Origin: Paramoeba atlantica
Taxonomy: Eukaryota > Discosea
Length of the DNA stretch: 64,000 nt
Direction: 5' to 3'
NCBI GenBank assembly: GCA_977017575.1
Contig: CDRNVI010000020.1
Coordinates: 62,001-126,000, forward strand
Under the pieces are notes generated by a model. That model did no database searches, was not told where the DNA came from, and was given only the letters and a program-made list of their open reading frames with translations. Shown piece by piece: positions 57,101 to 64,000 of this stretch; the stretch's first letter is position 1, and each line of letters starts with the position of its first letter. The position numbers were made by a program, and so were the translations under genes.

Positions 57101-58025
57101 TTTTTCTCGTACGGCTATCCTTCAAAACGAGGTTGAGACGGGGGTGAAGGCCATTGTAAATCTCCCAGGTGAAATTTCACCGGAACATCGAATAGTTTTA
57201 TCTGGGCGCACAAATAGCGAGATAACGGAGAAGTTTGGTACTATAGCCATCAGTGAATTTTATAACCGCTGGATAGCTTGCAAACACAATCAACTGTTTA
57301 CCATGGAGCCGGATTTGTTGAAAGAACTTTGCACAACGTATAATTGTAGTTCTGCGGAACTCGTTGAGCAAGTTCAACGACTTTCTCCTGCTTTGAAGAC
57401 ATTGCGCCTAATTCAAAGTGCTCATGATGCGGTAGGCGAGAAAAATACAAAAGGAGTACATACTGATGGAAATGCAGAGGTGTCTTTGGACTTTGAAATC
57501 ACAAACTATGTGCCATACGATCTGCAAACTTACGCAGCGGAGTATATTCCAGAACAGTGGACTGTCCAGTGGCGAAAATTGTTTACATCACTGCCTGGGC
57601 ATCAGTTAGTAACGTTAACGACATCGGTGTCAGCTTCTGAAATATTCAAAAGCCTGAATTACGATTGGCGAGAACTTGATAAGGTGTTTAACAATGCCAT
57701 CGATGACACCATGATCTACTCAGAAACACGAAAACAGGGTCGTTGTCTGCTCAATTTATGTGTCTGCCTAGTTTGGAGAAACTTGTACACCAATCTTAAG
57801 AAAGATGAGAGTACGAGTCACCAGAGTGATTTACCCCATGCGTCTGCGACAATGGAGTCACAATCCTGTGGTACGGATAAGATGCCATGTTTGCATCATG
57901 TAACCTCAAAGGAAATGGCATGGAATGTTCCCTTCTCGAGTGTGAAAGAATTTACTGATGGTGTGCTTCCTCGGAGCGTTGGTGGAATTCTACCACACGA
58001 CAGCTACGAGGTACACTTGGACTGA
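54186..58025 (+). CDS. Large protein with a DEDDh 3'-5' exonuclease domain (1279 aa)
   Basis: A nuclease of the DnaQ/RNase T group. The exonuclease domain lies at about residues 695-880: 'IITYDIESTGLN' (ExoI, Asp and Glu), 'EVLFIAHNSRKLDERIL' (ExoII, Asp) and 'HRALSDATALWEIF' (ExoIII, His and Asp). All five catalytic residues are there, so it should be active on DNA or RNA ends. The preceding 690 residues and the 390 after it match nothing I recognise. The N-terminus ('MRFLYFAPVLRPGPVYFRSS') is basic and free of acidic residues, as expected for a mitochondrial presequence. Its size and context suggest a lineage-specific organellar nuclease. Alternative: a nuclear proofreading or RNA-decay protein. 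Confidence 0.8.
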   Translation: MRFLYFAPVLRPGPVYFRSSKRISIEFPGPVPLYSFTRAYWEGQIHVLELHADRNNSCVAKVWKKVSCDEYRQEPPHRKASICLTAANSVVKLTTWIFKVYNAASKDDIIPDPEGQENDLFIDQKANSPLIFHLLQKDTHFPKIWIRSLIHELRKKTQIIMRMFNRMDSLNKSLSGEKIHSKNTCIVRLAEGDSNCRVLSEHHTCISESHMAQLPSHWMHDPETINFRIHLFTEQGALETIAAIGVSEACKILTHQFFRWNSEVSTLAICCMAIVLPVDITTLLFSSLIAEIPKGEDGDQHDAAHHRIVPLQFSSASKSPLDLSSVTTKIQRIHERTKNYLLGASVSFRELELMQYGGIGRVPHIYASNKVDHLVYRKGCLRLPTNMIDTLLLPHLFLSLTTNGEIEFIGRSGKHLLRINKLKSGEEDSKDCSDEVQINEIISATRVIVVRDLRKMLSSCSALLHSTPFIAFLSRGGYFWCSTMADKLSQINMRCFTDMQLQYRQEEKNDDIVSHLTPWNCDMQHQYLQDFAVFLSTKSQNELNAFSLLRFHSEYSLALQDRRSFSQKIRNFGQTLSEIGSELQLFRNLLRTYIPSSVPLEMHQQWRWDDMKHLEALYFGGTIQFGEAGQESADPFDAGHSPYVYAVTELAYTAQVVPSLPLSILASYSELRGVSRDTKTAQSSRISSFIAKRGWLNRYRIITYDIESTGLNIQRDRIVEFAMYDALNRRSFSTLINPETRIPPKVIAIHGLSNEDVAHAPTWRDAAPRILEFLTPDRSTKEEVLFIAHNSRKLDERILLRQLQEEKLTLPSGVHFVDSIPLLRFSRDKSPETGLSSFRLSNMLQELAISIEGDLHRALSDATALWEIFIRLSMSSTVTPTNRLRSDPLVSGGSGERNAVDKTVDSKTASDTTVEGSQEKQLDVTMLHTSEGLPTALGETMPKESCKTSEADEHERVLQWIGRSLEYPAYFCFSRTAILQNEVETGVKAIVNLPGEISPEHRIVLSGRTNSEITEKFGTIAISEFYNRWIACKHNQLFTMEPDLLKELCTTYNCSSAELVEQVQRLSPALKTLRLIQSAHDAVGEKNTKGVHTDGNAEVSLDFEITNYVPYDLQTYAAEYIPEQWTVQWRKLFTSLPGHQLVTLTTSVSASEIFKSLNYDWRELDKVFNNAIDDTMIYSETRKQGRCLLNLCVCLVWRNLYTNLKKDESTSHQSDLPHASATMESQSCGTDKMPCLHHVTSKEMAWNVPFSSVKEFTDGVLPRSVGGILPHDSYEVHLD

Positions 58026-58347
58026 TGTTTAGAAGTCCTATACTGCAAACGTTTCGGTATGTCCTCTATGAGAAACAGATCTTTTGTACAGTGATTGCAG
58101 GATTTTTTTGTAGTCTTGCCTTGCAAAATATTTCCTATCTTACTTCTAACAATGATCTGTAAGAAAATATTGTGAGTTATCTTTAAGTAATGTTTAGGGC
58201 AACTCTCTATTTAGGACGAGCTTGATGTTACTGATAGATATGCTCCGCAATGCAAATAAGCGAAACTGTTTTTCTTTGGTAAATATACTGTTTGCATGAA
58301 TCTCAATGTATGGTTGCGTTCGCTGAATCACTAATGTTGCTTAACCT
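58026..58347. other. Intergenic
   Basis: AT-rich, nothing recognised. Confidence 0.5.
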
Positions 58348-59547
58348 ATGGCCGTGTCAGAATGTCTAGAGTTGATATTGAAAGAGTTAGATCAATGGAA
58401 TCAATGTGATAGTTCATCATCCGGTCTTTTACACACTTATGCAGAGTTTTTAAGAAAAATTATCGCAACGAAACCCCTTTCCAAGGACGTAGAAAGAGAA
58501 TCGATAAATTTGTTGCAGAAGGCAGAAGAAATAGAAAACAGGATGCGTAGAAGGTGTAGTTGGCGTACTATTTTGGAAAAAGGGTTGTACATTGTATGCG
58601 GCTTTCTATGCGCAACGTTTTTCAATTACTTTATTGGGCTGCCATTCGTTCTTGTGATACAAGCTATAGCAATCTATCAGAGCAGTATTTTTCGCTGTCT
58701 TTGGTTCGGATACGTACTTGCTGTTCTATTAGAAGGTATCTTTAACCGCACCACATGGGGAAGCGATCTCTTTCACCACTTTATTCACAAATGGGCCATA
58801 AAAGGATTGCGAGATTACTATCAAACAGCACTCATTTTTACCCCAGATTCAGAACTTGATCCATCCAAGCACTATTTGTTTGGTTACCACCCCCACGGGG
58901 CTCTTGCCATTGGCGCATTGCCTTGCTTTGGTACAGACTTGTGTGCACTACAAGTTGCATATCCTGGACTTTCCTGCAACGTACAAACACTTTCATTGCA
59001 ATTTTTGTTGCCTCTGTGGAGAGAGGTACCAATCAGTTGTGGGGCAGGGAATGCGAGCAAGGAACAAATCATTCGTCAACTGAGTGCGTCTGAGGGCTCT
59101 TCGACTTGCATTGCTCTTGGTGGCGCAGCGGAGTCCTTGTATTCCTCGGAACACGAAATCCGTTTAATTCTACGCAATCGCAAAGGTTTCGTTAAGCTTG
59201 CGATGCAAACCGGTGCATCGCTGGTACCGACTTTCGCATTTAATGAAAATATGGTGTACATCAACCTTGGGAGCAAGTGGTCGTTGATCTTAAAACTCCA
59301 GCAAAAATTACAAAAGGTGCTTCGTTTTGCCCCATTTCTTCCTTTGGGTGCTTGGGTCATTTTTCCACGGCGTGTGCCCATCAGGGTTGTCGTCGGGGCA
59401 CCCATTGCTGTACGAAAGGAAACAAATCCGGAGGCTGCTACCCATCTTGTTAACATGTATCACCAGGAGTATATGGATGCAATCTTGCGGTTGCACCGTA
59501 CGTATTCTCCAATTTTTGCCCCGAATACAATGCTTGTGATACAGTGA
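58348..59547 (+). CDS. DGAT2: Diacylglycerol O-acyltransferase 2 family protein (399 aa)
   Basis: Makes triacylglycerol (or wax/retinyl/monoacyl esters) from acyl-CoA at the endoplasmic reticulum. The family signatures are intact: 'YLFGYHPHGALAIG' (catalytic HPHG, about residue 180), 'RNRKGFVKLAMQTGASLVP' and 'FAFNEN', and late 'IRVVVGAPIAV' and 'MDAILRLHRTY'. Two hydrophobic stretches at about 75-130 form the usual membrane hairpin. The N-terminal 70 residues are extra, with a short coiled stretch. Length (399) is a little above animal DGAT2. Whether it acts on DAG or MAG cannot be told. Confidence 0.9.
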   Translation: MAVSECLELILKELDQWNQCDSSSSGLLHTYAEFLRKIIATKPLSKDVERESINLLQKAEEIENRMRRRCSWRTILEKGLYIVCGFLCATFFNYFIGLPFVLVIQAIAIYQSSIFRCLWFGYVLAVLLEGIFNRTTWGSDLFHHFIHKWAIKGLRDYYQTALIFTPDSELDPSKHYLFGYHPHGALAIGALPCFGTDLCALQVAYPGLSCNVQTLSLQFLLPLWREVPISCGAGNASKEQIIRQLSASEGSSTCIALGGAAESLYSSEHEIRLILRNRKGFVKLAMQTGASLVPTFAFNENMVYINLGSKWSLILKLQQKLQKVLRFAPFLPLGAWVIFPRRVPIRVVVGAPIAVRKETNPEAATHLVNMYHQEYMDAILRLHRTYSPIFAPNTMLVIQ

Positions 59548-60449
59548 TAAAAATTTGATCACGCGATATTCAGATTTGGCTGCCATCCCTTTGGCAGCTT
59601 GAATTGGCCTTCTCAAATTGTAAAATTGCTGAATGAGATATTCTGCACCGGGAGGATATAAAATAATAATGTATTTTATCTTGACATTCCACGGTACTTA
59701 ATAAAAATTGAGTTGGACCGAACTGTCCGATATAACGCGTGCAGAGGTCCCTTGTTTGTTTTATTGCTTCATGGCACTCAGGGATTACCCATGTATGCTA
59801 GATCTTTTTTGAAATATCTGATCTTTTCTGGCGCTTCTACAGTACACAGTATACAGTACAAATATAATCTATACTAGTGTACAAATACTAATTTATACTA
59901 CTGTATGTGGTGCATTCACGGTCCCCTGTTCTCCGGGAAAGCCTTATGGAACTCAGGGATTACCCATGGATGCTAGATTTTCTTTAGAATTTTAAGAATA
60001 ATTATTATTCTTAAAATGGAGAGCATATTCTTAAAATATTACGAATATTTAGCGCAAAACAGTGGTATGCAAGTGGTCTGGCAAATGTACAGAAAGTACC
60101 GCCGCAGGGTTTGATAGCTGAGCGTAGGGCTTAGGGGTGAACAAAAAAAGATGAGCTTGCGTGGCGAGCATTTATTTGAAGAATTTCTCAAGGCGCTGCA
60201 AAGATTTTCCAAGGCAAAGGGTTCTTGTGACGAGGCGTTGGATGCTTTGTAAAGCTTTTTATCCAGCCAAGAGTATAAATATTAAGAAAAAAGGTTTCGA
60301 AGTTTGAAAGTTCTGTAATCATTTTTACAAAAAAATAGAAAAATATATCGGGGGAAAAAGTCCTTTTTGACGAAAACATAAAATCTCTTTTCTCAAATTC
60401 AAAAAGGAGATAGAACTTTTAGCGCAAACCGTAATTTTATCTTTGGTCA
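59548..60449. other. Gene-free stretch with a 35-bp direct repeat
   Basis: The segment 'ctcagggattacccatg' followed by '(t/g)atgctagat(c/t)tt' occurs at about 59776 and 59950, 174 bases apart. 'gtacagtacaaatataatct' and 'gtacaaatactaatttatac' lie between. No gene. Confidence 0.6.
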
Positions 60450-61538
60450 ATGCTTTCAGCTTCCGAGTCATCTAGAGGAACAGAAACAGTGCCAAACAGT
60501 ACACTTCCATGGGTTGAAAAGTACAGACCCCAGAGCATGGAAGAGGTAGTTGGAAATGAAGACATTGTTCTGCGCTTAAAAGTAATTGCTCGCGAGGGCA
60601 ACATGCCCAATCTTCTACTTTCTGGCCCACCAGGGACAGGAAAAACAACCAGTATTCTCTGTCTCGCCAGAGAGTTACTCGGGGATGCATTTTCTGAGGC
60701 TGTGCTGGAGCTCAACGCCAGTGATGAGCGTGGCCTCGATGTCGTTCGCAATAAGATCAAAATGTTTGCTCAAAAGAAGGTTACTTTGCCGCTTGGTCGT
60801 CACAAGATTGTGATTCTGGACGAAGCAGATAGTATGACACCCGCGGCACAACAAGCGCTCCGGCGTACAATGGAAGTCCATTCCACAACAACGCGATTTG
60901 CTCTCGCATGTAACACGAGCACGAAAATTATTGAACCTATTCAAAGTCGGTGCGCAATCGTCCGATTTAGCCGGCTGGAAAATTCAGAGATACTCACACG
61001 GTTGTTATTCGTCACAGAACGGGAGAACGTAGTCTACACAGAAGATGGCATTGAGGCCTTACTTTTCATTGCCGAAGGAGATATGAGAAATGCGTTAAAT
61101 GCTTTACAGGCAACACATACAGGTTTCGAGCTGGTGAACGCGGAGAATGTTTTTCGAGTGTGTGACCAACCGCACCCGCAGATTGTAGAGAACATTGTCG
61201 CGTCTGCATTGGAAGGGCACTTGAGCACTGCATTAAAAGAGATGTCCGGTTTATTAAATCGTGGGTTTGTGCCAGTGGACGTTGTTCAGACGGTTGCAAA
61301 AGTAATTCAGACTATGGATTTGGTAACACCTGCAAATAACAGACTCAAAATAAGTAACTCACCTGGAGAAAGTAAACTCTACGAAGTTAACAATCCCGGG
61401 GTTCACGAGTTACAACTCCATTTACTGCGTATTGTCGCTGATACTCAGTATCGTATGGCAGAAGGTGTTACCACCTCTCTACAGCTTGCTGGAATGTTGG
61501 CAGGAATATACAATATTCCAGGAACCCCGCTAAAATAG
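60450..61538 (+). CDS. RFC2: Replication factor C small subunit, RFC2 (human) / RFC4 (yeast) type (362 aa)
   Basis: Part of the clamp loader that puts PCNA on DNA with ATP. It shows 'LPWVEKYRPQSMEEVVGNED' (RFC box), Walker A 'LLSGPPGTGKTTSILCLA' (about 56), 'LELNASDERGLDVVRNKIK', Walker B 'KIVILDEADSM' (about 120), 'QQALRRTMEVHSTTTRFALA' and the arginine finger 'IEPIQSRCAIVRF'. 'FRVCDQPHP' and 'YRMAEGVTTSLQLAGMLA' at the end are the best markers for human RFC2 rather than RFC4 or RFC5. An insertion of about 20 residues near 290-310 ('PANNRLKISNSPGESKL') is unusual. ATG 60450. Confidence 0.95.
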   Translation: MLSASESSRGTETVPNSTLPWVEKYRPQSMEEVVGNEDIVLRLKVIAREGNMPNLLLSGPPGTGKTTSILCLARELLGDAFSEAVLELNASDERGLDVVRNKIKMFAQKKVTLPLGRHKIVILDEADSMTPAAQQALRRTMEVHSTTTRFALACNTSTKIIEPIQSRCAIVRFSRLENSEILTRLLFVTERENVVYTEDGIEALLFIAEGDMRNALNALQATHTGFELVNAENVFRVCDQPHPQIVENIVASALEGHLSTALKEMSGLLNRGFVPVDVVQTVAKVIQTMDLVTPANNRLKISNSPGESKLYEVNNPGVHELQLHLLRIVADTQYRMAEGVTTSLQLAGMLAGIYNIPGTPLK

Positions 61539-61900
61539 GTCTTAGAACTTGTGAACAGAACTCATAAAGTCCTGAATACGAACATTAAAATTATGAATCT
61601 TATTTTGCGGACGTGTAGCACGCGTCTTGGGGTTCATGCTTTGCCTATTCAAAGCAGTGTAGTTGAAGACGATGTCCGAATAAGTCCAGTATAGATAGAA
61701 ATAAAACGAAAGAACAGTAATTCACAAATTTGGAATGAACTTGCAAGGTTTAACATCGTTCTACACGAATTGCTATTGATACGTAATACCAAGTAATGAT
61801 TAGAATATTTATGAAATTAATGCGCACATGAGCGTCTCAACGCTAGGACGATGAGTAGTTGGAAAGTGGGTATCATTCAAGGTCATAGTGCATGCAATAA
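61539..61900. other. Intergenic
   Basis: AT-rich, nothing recognised. Confidence 0.5.
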
Positions 61901-63457
61901 ATGAGTGCAGGACACGATTTTCTCACATGTGGCAGTCTTCCGCACGAGCAAGAGTCCATTCGGTTTGGCCTAGGTGGCAGTGACCCACTGCCAGATGTGG
62001 TAGATTCTGAAAAAGCGCTGCAAATAAAGGAACTCGAGGAGGTTTGCTTACCTCCTTCAGAAACATTATGGCACACAATACGAAAAATATTATACATCGG
62101 TATCCCAATTTGTCTTAGTTTATTTAGTCAGTTCGCAATCTTTCTCATCGCCTCTCGCTCTATTGGTAAATTGCTCGGTGTAAAGTACTTGGCCGGAGCC
62201 TGTATGGGTATCATGTTTTGTAACTGTTTTGGATTTTCCTTCATATTCGGCATGGCCAATGCGTTAGATACACTACTGTTTCAAGCCCATGGGGCAGACC
62301 CAAAGAGTCCCCTCATCATGTTGTATGTGCAGCGTGCAATCCTGATTCTACACGTATGCGCTCTACCTGTCTTATTGGTCTGGATGTTCGCTGTTCCCAT
62401 ATTGCAGCGAATGGGGCAAACACCAGAAGTTGCCGCTATGGCTGGTACGTACATCCTGTACAACCTGGCAAATATCCCACTTTGCATCTTCTATGAAGTG
62501 CTGAGAAAGTTTCTGATGTGTGTGCACAATTTGACCGCCGTAGTTCTTGTGTCCATTTTGCTCACGGGCTTGAGTCCTTTTATGTTTTATGGTCTGATAC
62601 AAGAACAAGGAATCGCAGGATGTCCGTTAACAATCACAATGTTTTTCCTAGGCATGGTGATTTTTACGGTGGGCTACATTGCTTTACGAGGTAGTCTGCA
62701 TCGAGGATTATGGCACGGATTCAGTTTCGCGGCATTTAAGGATTGGAAACAATTCTTGTTACTGGGCATTCCAAGTGCCCTAATGCTATTTTGTAAGTGG
62801 GGCATGTATGAACTTAATGGATTAGCCTCCGGACGTCTCGGTGTGGAAACACTTGATACCATGTCTATTTGTATGCAGGTGTTATCCCTTCTGTATATGG
62901 TCCCACTGGGGCTTAGCATTGCCGCTGGTATTTTGGTCGGCAATGCTCTTGGTGCTCGTGAGATTTCGAAAGCGCGACGAGCTGCATTAGCAACTTCAAT
63001 TCTTATGGCTGGCGTAGCAACTGTCGATATTGTTGTATTGTGGTTTACTCAGGACGTTGTACCGGGTTTGTACAACAGTGATCCTGAACTCTTACGTTTG
63101 TATCGTGAAGTAATGCCTCTCCTCATAGTATATCACGTTTTCGATGCCGCAGTTTGTGTGTGCAACGGAATCGTGAAAGGAATGGGTTATCCAAAGTATG
63201 GTTTTTTCTTTGTATTGCTGTATGCTATTGGTGTGCCTCTCGGGTGGGTGTTTGCCTTCAAGCTAGGGATGAGGTTTCGTGGCTTATGGCTTGGCCCAGT
63301 GTTAGGTCTCATTGGCGGTGCATTAGGATATGTTGTGTTCTTCCGACGTGTACGGTGGGAACACGCGGAGGCAAAGGCCATGGAAAGAATTCGGTATAGC
63401 CAACGAATGTTGGGAGGGAATGGCGAACAAAAGAAAGTATTTGTAAGCGCTTCGTAG
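61901..63457 (+). CDS. MATE-family multidrug/metabolite transporter (518 aa)
   Basis: A cation antiporter that exports organic cations or toxins. It has twelve hydrophobic segments in two six-helix halves (about 65-270 and 285-490). The words 'GMANALDTLLFQAHGADPK' (helix 2, family G-x-x-x-A-L-x-T-x-x-x-Q-A-x-G) and 'AGILVGNALGAREISKARRA' (helix 8, V-G-N-x-L-G-A) are diagnostic. 'CNGIVKGMGYPKYGFFFVLL' in the second half matches the usual G-x-G-x-Q segment. The cytosolic N-terminal 60 residues are acidic; 'RRVRWEHAEAKAMERIR' forms the basic tail. It is the last plus-strand gene before the convergent minus-strand frames. Confidence 0.93.
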   Translation: MSAGHDFLTCGSLPHEQESIRFGLGGSDPLPDVVDSEKALQIKELEEVCLPPSETLWHTIRKILYIGIPICLSLFSQFAIFLIASRSIGKLLGVKYLAGACMGIMFCNCFGFSFIFGMANALDTLLFQAHGADPKSPLIMLYVQRAILILHVCALPVLLVWMFAVPILQRMGQTPEVAAMAGTYILYNLANIPLCIFYEVLRKFLMCVHNLTAVVLVSILLTGLSPFMFYGLIQEQGIAGCPLTITMFFLGMVIFTVGYIALRGSLHRGLWHGFSFAAFKDWKQFLLLGIPSALMLFCKWGMYELNGLASGRLGVETLDTMSICMQVLSLLYMVPLGLSIAAGILVGNALGAREISKARRAALATSILMAGVATVDIVVLWFTQDVVPGLYNSDPELLRLYREVMPLLIVYHVFDAAVCVCNGIVKGMGYPKYGFFFVLLYAIGVPLGWVFAFKLGMRFRGLWLGPVLGLIGGALGYVVFFRRVRWEHAEAKAMERIRYSQRMLGGNGEQKKVFVSAS

Positions 63458-63573
63458 TTGTTACATTCTGTCAACAGAAGTACATTCTGTCGAAAAAAGT
63501 TGCCAAAAGTTGTATTAACGTACCTTTTGGTTCAATGAACCACGACCGAACCAACTGAACCAATTGAACCAAC
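63458..63573. other. Convergent strand-switch region
   Basis: About 115 bases between the MATE stop and the first minus-strand stop. It holds two copies of 'ttacattctgtc' / 'gtacattctgtc' and a 'gaaccaactgaaccaattga' repeat. In kinetoplastids convergent switches mark transcription ends; this is inferred here from orientation only. Confidence 0.5.
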
Positions 63574-63846
63574 CTACAAGGCGTATTTCTTGGGTGGCAC
63601 AAAATTATCCTGGTTCAGGATTTGACTGCATTGTTCGGTTAGAAGTTCCATTGCACTCAAAAAATCATTCATCGTTACATCCCTGACGTTAGCGACGTCT
63701 AGGATATGTTTTAAGGAGTCCCAGTCTCTTGTACGCTCGTGGAAAGTCGCTGGCTTCACCGCTGCATTTGACAGGGCCTCACTGTTCTGTGATCTGCTTT
63801 CGGGTGTTGCCATGAGCTCTTTTAACTCGTTCAATGATACCTTCAT
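63574..63846 (-). CDS. Small hypothetical protein (90 aa), minus strand
   Basis: From ATG 63846 the protein is helical and slightly acidic ('MKVSLNELKELMATPE', 'DWDSLKHILDVANVRD', 'MNDFLSAMELLTEQCSQIL') and ends in a short basic tail. No family is recognised. Its ATG is only 13 bases downstream of the stop of the partial gene at 63860-64000, in another frame, which is very tight for a eukaryote. Possibilities: two exons or two frames of one gene, a real bicistron, or a sequencing error. The open frame runs further upstream but without ATG. Confidence 0.5.
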   Translation of the reverse strand: MKVSLNELKELMATPESRSQNSEALSNAAVKPATFHERTRDWDSLKHILDVANVRDVTMNDFLSAMELLTEQCSQILNQDNFVPPKKYAL

Positions 63847-63859
63847 AATGAAGGAAGGC

Positions 63860-64000
63860 TTAATTCCTTGCTTTCTTTTGGATGGCTTTGCGTACCAGAC
63901 TGGCACTCTTCCCTGCCATGATGCCCTGTAAGAGCGACTTTCCGGTGAAATCAACCTCGGCACCCAAATCGGCAGCCAGTTCAGTCACCACTTTTCCCGC
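63860..64000 (-). CDS. C-terminal end of an unidentified protein, partial
   Basis: Minus-strand frame open to the window edge, ending with TAA at 63860-63862. The last 46 residues include 'TELAADLGAEVDFTGKSLL' and 'GKSASLVRKAIQKKARN'; a regular helical pattern with a basic tail. Too short to identify. Confidence 0.5.
   Translation of the reverse strand, partial: AGKVVTELAADLGAEVDFTGKSLLQGIMAGKSASLVRKAIQKKARN

Noticed and set aside
1-64000. tRNA, rRNA, spliced-leader or snRNA genes
   Set aside because: I looked for the T-loop box (GGTTCGANTCC type) and other clear RNA-gene signatures by eye and found none I could support; a covariance-model scan would settle it.

Overview
The window looks like nuclear DNA from an intron-poor protist, most likely a euglenozoan of kinetoplastid type (an inference). 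All recognisable host genes from about 13 to 63.5 kb (some sixteen) are uninterrupted reading frames on the plus strand, as in polycistronic gene clusters. Eukaryotic housekeeping genes (CCT beta, RFC, Ubc13, DGAT2) are mixed with features familiar from trypanosomes and bodonids: a cofactor-independent phosphoglycerate mutase, an inactive rhomboid resembling the trypanosome TimRhom proteins, and W-x-x-V-x-C capped leucine-rich-repeat proteins. The plus-strand cluster meets minus-strand reading frames at about 63.5 kb. No spliced-leader or tRNA gene was seen. What argues against a typical trypanosomatid is the heavy load of cut-and-paste DNA transposons.

Layout. 0-12.9 kb is a mobile-element graveyard: two convergent LINEs with a restriction-like endonuclease (one long, one truncated), a third degenerate LINE, and a nest of non-autonomous elements three deep (9706-11147). 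13.0-22.4 kb holds a cytochrome-b5-reductase-like protein, a long coiled-coil protein, a small basic protein, the rhomboid-like protein and a first LRR protein. 22.4-29.0 kb is repeats, MITEs and a broken Tc1/mariner copy, ending in a second LRR protein (29023-29748). 29.7-42.6 kb is a second transposon jungle. At its centre lies an IS30-like transposase gene cut twice: a Tc1/mariner element (32652-33990) sits in its 3' part, and a 4.56-kb DDE transposon (34374-38934) with 4-bp target duplications sits in its middle. A separate 2-kb hAT-like element lies at 40553-42567. 42.7-63.5 kb is a tidy gene cluster: iPGAM, a hypothetical protein, a helical hypothetical protein, CCT2, a maspardin-like hydrolase without its serine, UBC13, a DEDDh exonuclease, DGAT2, RFC2/4 and a MATE transporter.

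Functionally the host genes are ordinary cell-biology genes with no shared pathway (glycolysis, protein folding, ubiquitin signalling, replication clamp loading, lipid synthesis, drug/metabolite export, probable mitochondrial import and RNA work). Their common orientation probably reflects transcription, not function. The unusual biology is in the mobile DNA: an IS30-type transposase in a eukaryotic setting, a DDE transposon family that carries a recurrent unknown accessory protein and a zinc-ribbon protein, many unrelated MITE families with long C-runs in their termini, and short copies of a host gene leader beside a MITE.
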